The notes beneath the pieces are model-generated. The model did not search any database. It had not been told where the DNA came from and saw only the letters and a list, made by a program, of their open reading frames with translations. This document shows positions 58,229 to 64,000 of a stretch of DNA of 64,000 bases, piece after piece. Source of the stretch: Microbacterium testaceum (GTDB lineage Bacteria; Actinomycetota; Actinomycetes; Actinomycetales; Microbacteriaceae); the NCBI RefSeq assembly GCF_001476655.1, contig NZ_LDRT01000019.1:16791-80790 (forward strand), read 5' to 3'. Position numbers and translations under genes: made by a program. How positions within the stretch are numbered: position 1 is the first letter of the stretch; every line of letters starts with the position of its first letter.

Positions 58229-59392
58229 ATGCCTGCCGGCCCCGCCAAGAGCGTCCACGGCGCTTTTGCCATTCCCTCGCTCGACGGGATCCGCGCGATA
58301 GCCGTGGTGATCGTGTTCGTCGGCCACGGGTTCACTCTCGGCGGACCCTGGCCCGGGCACGTGGGCGTGACGATCTTCTTCTTCCTCAGCGGATACCTGA
58401 TCACGACACTGTTGCGACGCGAATACGACGGCACCGGGCGAATCGCCCTGGGGAAGTTCTACCTGCGGCGCGCGGTGAGAATCCTTCCCCCCGCGTACAT
58501 CACGATCGCGCTCGCCGCGATCGTGGGACTCCTCGGCTGGCTCCCGTCGACGCAGAATCTGTGGGGAATCCTCGCGGAGCTCCTCAACGTCACCAACTAC
58601 TACATGATCTGGGCGGACAGCACGACCGGGGATGTGCACACGGGGCTCCCGCCGGAGACCAGCATGCTGTGGTCGCTCGCGGTCGAGGAGCACTTTTACC
58701 TGATCTTCCCCGCCGCGCTGATTCTGATGCTCCGGCGCCGGTTGAACTATCGTCGGATCGGCTACATCCTCGTCTTCGCGTGTGTTCTCGCCGTCGGGTG
58801 GCGACTCTTCCTCGAGGCGACGACGCAGGACTTCTATCGTCTTTACATCGCGAGTGACACGCGGTTCGACGGACTTCTCGCCGGAGCGGCGATGGCTTTG
58901 CTGTGGAATCCCGCTCTCGGCGATCGAGCACCGGTCGGCCTCTCTGACCGCGCGATGCGGTACGTGGTCTCACCGGTCGCCGGCGTGGTCTTCCTCGTGG
59001 CGGCGTTCGCGCCCGACCCGTTCCGGCTCACCATCGCGGACTCCGCGATGTATCTGGCGCTCATTCCTCTCTTCTGGCTCGTCATCGTCCACCCGGGCGG
59101 TATGACGGGGCGCGTGCTCAACCAGCGCTGGATCGCGCACGTCGGGGTGCTCTCCTTCTCGGTCTACCTGCTGCACCGAATCGTCTTGCACCTCATCGGC
59201 GGGGTCGTGTCGGTCGGCCCCCTGGCGGACGTCCTTTCGCTCGCGGTCACGTTGGCGGCGGCGCAGCTGATGTATGTCGCGGTCGAGAAGCCGCTCGGAC
59301 GGCTCCGGAGGCGCTTCGAAACGCGACTGCCCGGTCGACGCGGATCCGCCCGAACAGCATTCTCTCGCCGAAGGTCCGCCCGACCCCGTTAA
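58229..59392 (+). CDS. Acyltransferase 3 family (OafA/YrhL-like)
   Basis: This 387-residue membrane protein has about ten helices and the acyltransferase-3 signature: IPSLDGIRAIAVVIVFVGHG at the N terminus, GVTIFFFLSGYLITTLL, FYLRRAVRILPPAY and WSLAVEEHFYLIFP. It acylates cell-surface sugars. The ATG at 58229 has GAGGAG upstream and is preferred over earlier in-frame ATGs. Confidence 0.92.
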   Translation: MPAGPAKSVHGAFAIPSLDGIRAIAVVIVFVGHGFTLGGPWPGHVGVTIFFFLSGYLITTLLRREYDGTGRIALGKFYLRRAVRILPPAYITIALAAIVGLLGWLPSTQNLWGILAELLNVTNYYMIWADSTTGDVHTGLPPETSMLWSLAVEEHFYLIFPAALILMLRRRLNYRRIGYILVFACVLAVGWRLFLEATTQDFYRLYIASDTRFDGLLAGAAMALLWNPALGDRAPVGLSDRAMRYVVSPVAGVVFLVAAFAPDPFRLTIADSAMYLALIPLFWLVIVHPGGMTGRVLNQRWIAHVGVLSFSVYLLHRIVLHLIGGVVSVGPLADVLSLAVTLAAAQLMYVAVEKPLGRLRRRFETRLPGRRGSARTAFSRRRSARPR

Positions 59393-59430
59393 GAAGGGTC
59401 AGGAGGGCGCTGTCGAAGCGGGGAAGGGCG

Positions 59431-60516
59431 TCAGGGACGCGGGGAGGCTTCGTCTCGCGCGCGAGAGGCCCACCGAACCAGGCGCGCAGGCGGGGCGTAC
59501 ATGAGCGAGCCGGCACGGGAACGTATCAGCCCGCGGTGCACCCACCACGCTCCGGCGACGGCAACGGCGGCCAGCAACACGATGGACACTCCCGCCGCGT
59601 TCCTGATCGCGGGTGCGGCCCCCAGGAGAAAGAGCGCCACCGTGCCGGCGACGATGATCGGGATGTGCGCGACATAGACGGGCAGTGTGTTCGACCCGAT
59701 CCGTGCGAGACCCGGCACACCGCTGAGCAGACGGGCGAGGGCAAACCCTCCGGCCACGCCCAGAACGCAGAGCACGAAGCGCCCACCCGGGAAACCCATG
59801 CTGATGATCCCCAGAGAGGTCAGGCCTCCCAGGATCAGCCACACGGTCAGCAGCGCGAGCAGCGTCACTCTTCGCGCCTCGTTGTAGAAGCGAAGGATCC
59901 GTGGCGAGAAGGCGACAGCGGCCGCGAAGAAGACGTAGTACTTGAGGGCGCCTTCCCATCCGTCGCCGACGATGCGCAGGACCCCCTCCGGCACGGACGA
60001 GGCGACGCTCATCCACACGACGGAGAACAGTGCGGGAATGCCGACGCGGATCCAGATCGGCGTCCGAGCGGTCAGTTTCGCGAGAACGAAGAAGAGCGCC
60101 AACGCCCACAGGAACCACAACTCGCCATTGGGGCGGAAGGGGGAGAGGGCGACCTTGGCGAGTTGTGTTCCGAGGGTGTTGTCCGGTTGCTCGGGCAAAA
60201 AGAGCATCTCCGCGACCTTGTAGGCGAAGACGACGGGCTGCCAGATGAGGAAAACCCAGAGGAGCAGCATGAGCTTCCTGGAGAACACCTCTCTCCACGA
60301 GCGGCGCTCCACCCAGGAGACCGCGAAAAGTCCGGACGCGGCGAAGAAAAGCGGCATGCGCATCGTCGAGGCGAAGTTCACGATGAACTCGATCGTCGGT
60401 GACGTTGCGCCGAGAAAAGCGAGCTCGATCCGCGCGTGGAGAAGAACCACCATGAGAATGGATAGCGCTCGTGCACGGTCGACCCAATCGATCCGCGCGC
60501 GCACCGGCGTCGTCAT
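59431..60516 (-). CDS. Acyltransferase 3 family membrane protein
   Basis: This 361-residue protein is a second, different acyltransferase-3 member. RIDWVDRARALSILMVVLLH holds the conserved R/H of the family, followed by MRMPLFFAASGLFAVSWVER and about nine further helices, including LWFLWALALFFVLAKLT. The ATG at 60516 follows GGGGGCACGGA. It converges on the previous acyltransferase gene with a 38-base gap. Confidence 0.9.
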   Translation of the reverse strand: MTTPVRARIDWVDRARALSILMVVLLHARIELAFLGATSPTIEFIVNFASTMRMPLFFAASGLFAVSWVERRSWREVFSRKLMLLLWVFLIWQPVVFAYKVAEMLFLPEQPDNTLGTQLAKVALSPFRPNGELWFLWALALFFVLAKLTARTPIWIRVGIPALFSVVWMSVASSVPEGVLRIVGDGWEGALKYYVFFAAAVAFSPRILRFYNEARRVTLLALLTVWLILGGLTSLGIISMGFPGGRFVLCVLGVAGGFALARLLSGVPGLARIGSNTLPVYVAHIPIIVAGTVALFLLGAAPAIRNAAGVSIVLLAAVAVAGAWWVHRGLIRSRAGSLMYAPPARLVRWASRARDEASPRP

Positions 60517-60570
60517 TCCGTGCCCCCGTGTCGGTGTGTACGGTTGCGGCCCCCGCCGCAATCCTCAGCG

Positions 60571-60599
60571 ACTCTATCTGTTGGCTATGACAGATTCCA
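60571..60599 (-). promoter_or_regulatory. Possible promoter of the second acyltransferase gene
   Basis: On the minus strand TGGAAT (60599-60594) and TAGAGT (60576-60571) are 17 bases apart, with the start expected about 50 bases before the ATG. Confidence 0.4.
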
Positions 60600-60645
60600 C
60601 TCGAGTGCGAGCGGGACCGAGTGGTCGCGCCGCGGAATCACTGAA

Positions 60646-61248
60646 TCAAACGGACGCGGCGCGAGCGGCTTTCGTCAGGAAATCCGCGACCTTGTAGGCG
60701 GCGGGCCGCAGTTCCTCGAAGGATCGGGCGTAGGTCTCGTCCGAGCGGCGGTACGGGTCGACGATGTCGAACTCGTCGGGCGTGGCCGGGGGCTCCACCG
60801 TCCCGCGGAGAGCGGCAGCGAGGCCGATGGCGGCGCACATGCCCTGCTCAGGCGTGGAAGCGCCTGCGTCGGCGACGGCTTGCGGGAGGCGAGTCTCGAC
60901 GGCATCCGCGATACGGGCAAGTTCCCGCAGCGTGAAGGCTCGTCGCATGGCGGCCGGCAGGGCCTCGACGACGAGGCGCCGGTGATCGCGCGCCATCGTC
61001 ACGATGAGGTCGGCCTCGCGGATCATCGCCGTGTCGATCTGGCGGGCCCGGTGTGCGGTGGCGTCGATCCCCTCGACCGCCGCCAGGCGCTGTGCCTGCT
61101 CGGGCACGCCGCTGCCGACGAGAGCGCCGGTGCCGGCACTGGCGACGTGCACGTCGCCGAACGGTGCCAAGGACTGCGCGAGGAGCAGCTCTGCGACGGG
61201 CGACCGGCAGATGTTGCCGGTGCACACCGACAGGATCGAGAACGTCAC
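60646..61248 (-). CDS. Low-molecular-weight protein-tyrosine phosphatase
   Basis: This 200-residue enzyme has the catalytic loop CTGNICRSP (Cys9, Arg15) and a DPYRRS-like general-acid segment near the C terminus. It should remove phosphate from the tyrosine autokinase encoded just upstream, as Wzb/PtpA-type enzymes do in capsule control. GTG start overlaps the kinase stop (GTGA), so the pair is co-translated. It is longer than the usual ~150 residues, with a helical insert around residues 90-140. Confidence 0.93.
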   Translation of the reverse strand: MTFSILSVCTGNICRSPVAELLLAQSLAPFGDVHVASAGTGALVGSGVPEQAQRLAAVEGIDATAHRARQIDTAMIREADLIVTMARDHRRLVVEALPAAMRRAFTLRELARIADAVETRLPQAVADAGASTPEQGMCAAIGLAAALRGTVEPPATPDEFDIVDPYRRSDETYARSFEELRPAAYKVADFLTKAARAASV

Positions 61249-62672
61249 TTCTCGTCCGCCCGGTCGCGCCGCGAGCGACGCTCGCCGCCTTCGCGCGGGG
61301 AGGTGGCCTCTTCGGGTGCGCTGTACGAGTACGCGCCGTAGCCGTAGCTGTCGGGGCCCTTCGACGGCAGCATCGTCACGATGACGCCGAAGAGGCGGCT
61401 GCCGATGGCCTGCAGCTTCTCGACAGCGGCGGTGAGCTGAGGCTTCTTCGTCGTTCCGGAGGCGGCGACCATGAGCACACCGCTCGTGAAGCGCGAGATC
61501 ACGGCGGCGTCGGTGACCAGAAGCAGGGGAGGAGCGTCGACGAGCACGTAGTCGAAGGCGTCGGAGAGGGCGGCGAGGGTTCGCTGCATCGCCTGACTGC
61601 CGAGCAACTCGGACGGGTTGGGGGGCGTCCGCCCCGACGGCAGGACGAAGAGCTTGCCCGTTCCCCACTGCTGGAGGACGTCGACGAGCTCGGCACGGCC
61701 GATGAGGACGTCGGTCAGGCCCACGCCGCCTTCGACCCCCATGTAGTCGGCCACGCGGGGGAGTCGGAGGTCGCCGTCGACCAGCACCACCCGGGCGCCC
61801 GTCTCGGCGAGGGCGATGGCGAGGTTGGCCGTCGTCGTGGACTTTCCCTCACCGGGACCGGCGCTGGAGACGACGAAGGAGCGCGAGGAGCCGTCGACGT
61901 CGACGAACTGCAGGTTCGTCCGGAGGCTTCGGAACGACTCCGCCCGGGGGTTGCGCGGGTCGGCGTGAACGATGAGCGGACGCTTCTTCGCGTCGGGGTC
62001 CAGGGCGATCCCCCCGAGAACCGGGGCTTCGGTGGCCGCCTCGATATCGTGCAGCGAGTGGATGCGGGTGTCCAGGACCGAGCGCAGGACGGCGATGCCG
62101 AGTCCGGCGGCCAAACCGACGATCAGCCCCAGGGCGACGTTGAGGGGGGTGTGCGGGGACGAAGGCGAGGTCGGCACGAGCGCCGGCGCGATCGTCTCGA
62201 CGCGAACGAGGCTGGCGGCCTCTCCCTCGGGCTTCTCGAGGCGGTTCACCACGACATCGGCGAAATTGGTGCCGACGGAGTTTGCGATAGCGGCGGCCAT
62301 ATCCGCATCCGCCGCGGTTGCGCGAATTGTGATGATCACGGAATTCTGCGGTGACGACGCCGAAATGGATCCGGCCAATTTCTGTGCGGTCGTGTCGAGG
62401 TTCAGATCATCGATGACCCGGTCGAGCACGACCGCGCTGTCGACGACGTCGACGAAGCTCACCACGGCCTGGCGGGCGAAGGTCGTGCCCTGCGCCAGCT
62501 CGCTGATTCCCGAGCTGTCCGACCGCACGGACACGTAGAGCTGGCTGCTCGCCTCGTAGGTCGGGGTCTGCAGCAGCGAGTACCCGAAGGCTCCTGCCCC
62601 GCCGAGAATCGTCATCGCAAGGATGAGGATCCAGTTGCGGTGAAGGATCCGGAGATAATCGCGCAGTTCCAA
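61245..62672 (-). CDS. Polysaccharide tyrosine autokinase (Wzz-CpsD/BY-kinase fusion)
   Basis: This 475-residue protein joins a chain-length (Wzz) domain, with membrane helices at ~13-33 and ~176-196, to a BY-kinase. Walker A is GPGEGKST (272-279), Walker A' is VLVDGDLR (297-304) and Walker B is VLVDAP (376-381). The tail has a tyrosine cluster, SYGYGAYSY (Tyr 443, 445, 448, 450), the autophosphorylation sites. It controls polysaccharide length and export. The start is a TTG. Its phosphatase follows in the same transcript. Confidence 0.94.
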   Translation of the reverse strand: MELRDYLRILHRNWILILAMTILGGAGAFGYSLLQTPTYEASSQLYVSVRSDSSGISELAQGTTFARQAVVSFVDVVDSAVVLDRVIDDLNLDTTAQKLAGSISASSPQNSVIITIRATAADADMAAAIANSVGTNFADVVVNRLEKPEGEAASLVRVETIAPALVPTSPSSPHTPLNVALGLIVGLAAGLGIAVLRSVLDTRIHSLHDIEAATEAPVLGGIALDPDAKKRPLIVHADPRNPRAESFRSLRTNLQFVDVDGSSRSFVVSSAGPGEGKSTTTANLAIALAETGARVVLVDGDLRLPRVADYMGVEGGVGLTDVLIGRAELVDVLQQWGTGKLFVLPSGRTPPNPSELLGSQAMQRTLAALSDAFDYVLVDAPPLLLVTDAAVISRFTSGVLMVAASGTTKKPQLTAAVEKLQAIGSRLFGVIVTMLPSKGPDSYGYGAYSYSAPEEATSPREGGERRSRRDRADEK

Positions 62673-62832
62673 GCCTCGTCCATTCGCCAGTAAGCAGTTG
62701 AGCGGGTGCCCGGCGGAATCGCGCAGATTCTCGGGCTATTCTTTCCCGAAGCAATCCGCGCCCTCACGGCGCCCCCTGGACTACCCTACGACATCCGAAG
62801 AACGGCGCTGGAAATGGCGCCCAGGAGACGCC

Positions 62833-64000
62833 ATGAACGATCTGCGAACGCTGTTCGGGCCGACCGAAGAACGCGAAGAAATCCTGGAAACGGAAAAGCA
62901 GGCTTCATCGACGGGCTCCGCGGCGTTGCGGGCGCTGGTGGGGAATGGCATCGAAGAACCCTCCGCACCGACGTCTTCGACCAGCCTCCGTGATCTCGTC
63001 GGCGCTCCGACCGCCGTCTCGACCTCTTCTTCCGGTGATCTCGCCGATCTCGCCGGCCCCCCGCGCCCGGAATCCGCGACCGTGTCCGCCGACCTCGCCG
63101 CTCTCGTGGGCGAGGGGCCCTCGTCCGTCGATCCGGCGCCCGTGTCGGCCGATCTCGCCGCGCTCGTCGGCGGTGGCGAGCGAGTCGCGGCGGGCGCATC
63201 CTCGCCCGCCGATCTGTCGGCGATGGTCGGTTCGCGATCCGAGGAGAAGCTCGACGACACCGGCTGGCGCGCGCCGGATCTGGCGCAGGCGGGAAGACGT
63301 CCTCTGTTCGGCGGTCGGCGCAAGGCCGGTCCCGTCAACTACCTCAGCGTCGCCGTGGCGGCGCTCGCCGTCGTGGCGTTGGTCGGAACCGCGTCGTTCG
63401 CAGTCGTCCTGCGCGCGACCGCCAACCCCGCGGATGACGCCATGATCAGCCTGCGGGAGCGGGAGGCCGAGCTCGCCAACGAGACCAAGGTCCTTCAGAC
63501 CGCCGTTGACCTCTACGCGGGCTCGACGTCGGAGGCTGCTGCTCTCGCCGAGACCAGTGCTCCTGTCCTCGCCGCCCTCCAGGGGCGCGTCGACGCGTCC
63601 GCTCTCACGACGGCGGAGAACGCCCGCGTCGCCCTGGCGGAGAAGGCCGCGGCCGCGACCGCGGTGTCGATTCCGTCGTACCAGCGGGAGGCGATCGACG
63701 AGAAGTCCCTCGACGACGTCGGACAGGCGATCGACGACGTCCGTTTGGCGCGGGAATCGCTCCCGCCCCTGATCACCGAGGCCCGCGATGCGCGCTCGTC
63801 GGTGGTCACGGCCGTCTCCGACTTCCGCTCGGCGCTGGGGTCGCTGGGATCGGCGATCCAAGCCGAGGCGACCAAACTGGTCGCAGCCAACGACTCCGCC
63901 GGATCCAACTTCCGCACGGCGGTCACCGATGCTGCCGCTCGCATCGTGAGCGCCCAGCAGGCCGGCGGCGACGGGCTCTCGGACATGCCGGCATATGCCG
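62833..64000 (+). CDS. Membrane protein with seven L-x-x-L-V-G-like motifs (3' end beyond window)
   Basis: An open frame with no stop runs from the ATG at 62833 (GGAGACGCC upstream) to the window end, giving at least 389 residues. Residues 1-165 are cytoplasmic and disordered, with the motif repeated at residues 3-9 (DLRTLFG), 31-37 (ALRALVG), 51-57, 69-75, 87-93 (DLAALVG), 107-113 (DLAALVG) and 127-133 (DLSAMVG). One membrane helix follows (~170-193). A helical extracytoplasmic region then begins, rich in Ala/Glu/Arg and coiled-coil-like. No family is recognised. It is divergent from the tyrosine autokinase gene. Confidence 0.8.
   Translation, partial: MNDLRTLFGPTEEREEILETEKQASSTGSAALRALVGNGIEEPSAPTSSTSLRDLVGAPTAVSTSSSGDLADLAGPPRPESATVSADLAALVGEGPSSVDPAPVSADLAALVGGGERVAAGASSPADLSAMVGSRSEEKLDDTGWRAPDLAQAGRRPLFGGRRKAGPVNYLSVAVAALAVVALVGTASFAVVLRATANPADDAMISLREREAELANETKVLQTAVDLYAGSTSEAAALAETSAPVLAALQGRVDASALTTAENARVALAEKAAAATAVSIPSYQREAIDEKSLDDVGQAIDDVRLARESLPPLITEARDARSSVVTAVSDFRSALGSLGSAIQAEATKLVAANDSAGSNFRTAVTDAAARIVSAQQAGGDGLSDMPAYA

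Overview
The window is chromosomal DNA from a high-GC Gram-positive bacterium, most probably Microbacterium or a close relative in the Microbacteriaceae. This rests on the very strong G/C bias at third codon positions, the gene order around rpoBC and rpsL-rpsG-fusA-tuf, the many GTG starts, GTGA/ATGA start-stop overlaps, and an envelope gene set built from MoxR, DUF58, transglutaminase-like, FHA and giant Ig-like proteins. No tRNA, rRNA, CRISPR array, insertion sequence or phage gene was recognised. The species call is inference; no database search was possible.

Layout. 1-4741: the end of a NarL-type two-component system (kinase cut by the window edge) and a run of single housekeeping or unknown genes (SRPBCC-like, 2-phosphosulfolactate phosphatase-like, SprT-like metalloprotease, TPR protein, spermidine-synthase-like enzyme). 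5042-13390: a dipeptide/oligopeptide ABC importer (lipoprotein, two permeases, and a convergent double-ATPase protein), then a divergent 5-oxoprolinase locus, pxpA plus a fused pxpBC. Together these could import peptides and open the pyroglutamate they release. 13663-21089: rpoB and rpoC with a promoter, long leader and strong terminator.

21239-39278: about 18 kb between rpoC and rpsL. It starts with two convergent, overlapping, visibly related small secreted or lipid-anchored proteins and some membrane proteins. It then holds one long, translationally coupled signalling and envelope cluster: a membrane Ser/Thr kinase without a sensor domain, a 1985-residue Ig-like surface protein, a MoxR ATPase, a DUF58 protein, a transglutaminase-like membrane protein whose catalytic Cys and His are missing, a DUF5684-like/FHA fusion, and a disordered tail-anchored protein with six D-x-T-x4-R sites. 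The same site occurs once in the FHA protein, which suggests a kinase/FHA phospho-threonine circuit.

39640-44038: the str operon (rpsL, rpsG, fusA) and tuf, with stem-loops between genes. 44267-64000: a membrane protein, then a large exopolysaccharide region. It includes a coupled acyltransferase/glycosyltransferase/O-antigen-ligase-like/flippase operon, a DUF4012 protein, a GtrA protein, a GT2-VanZ-GT39-like operon, an FAD oxidoreductase, an HTTM-like pair, two acyltransferase-3 proteins, and a tyrosine autokinase with its coupled low-molecular-weight phosphatase. The last gene runs off the window; it encodes a single-pass membrane protein whose cytoplasmic part carries seven regularly spaced copies of a short L-x-x-L-V-G-like motif.

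Across the window several genes have a TAnnnT hexamer exactly 6 or 7 bases before the start codon, the geometry of leaderless transcripts. Three intergenic gaps carry degenerate inverted-repeat families.
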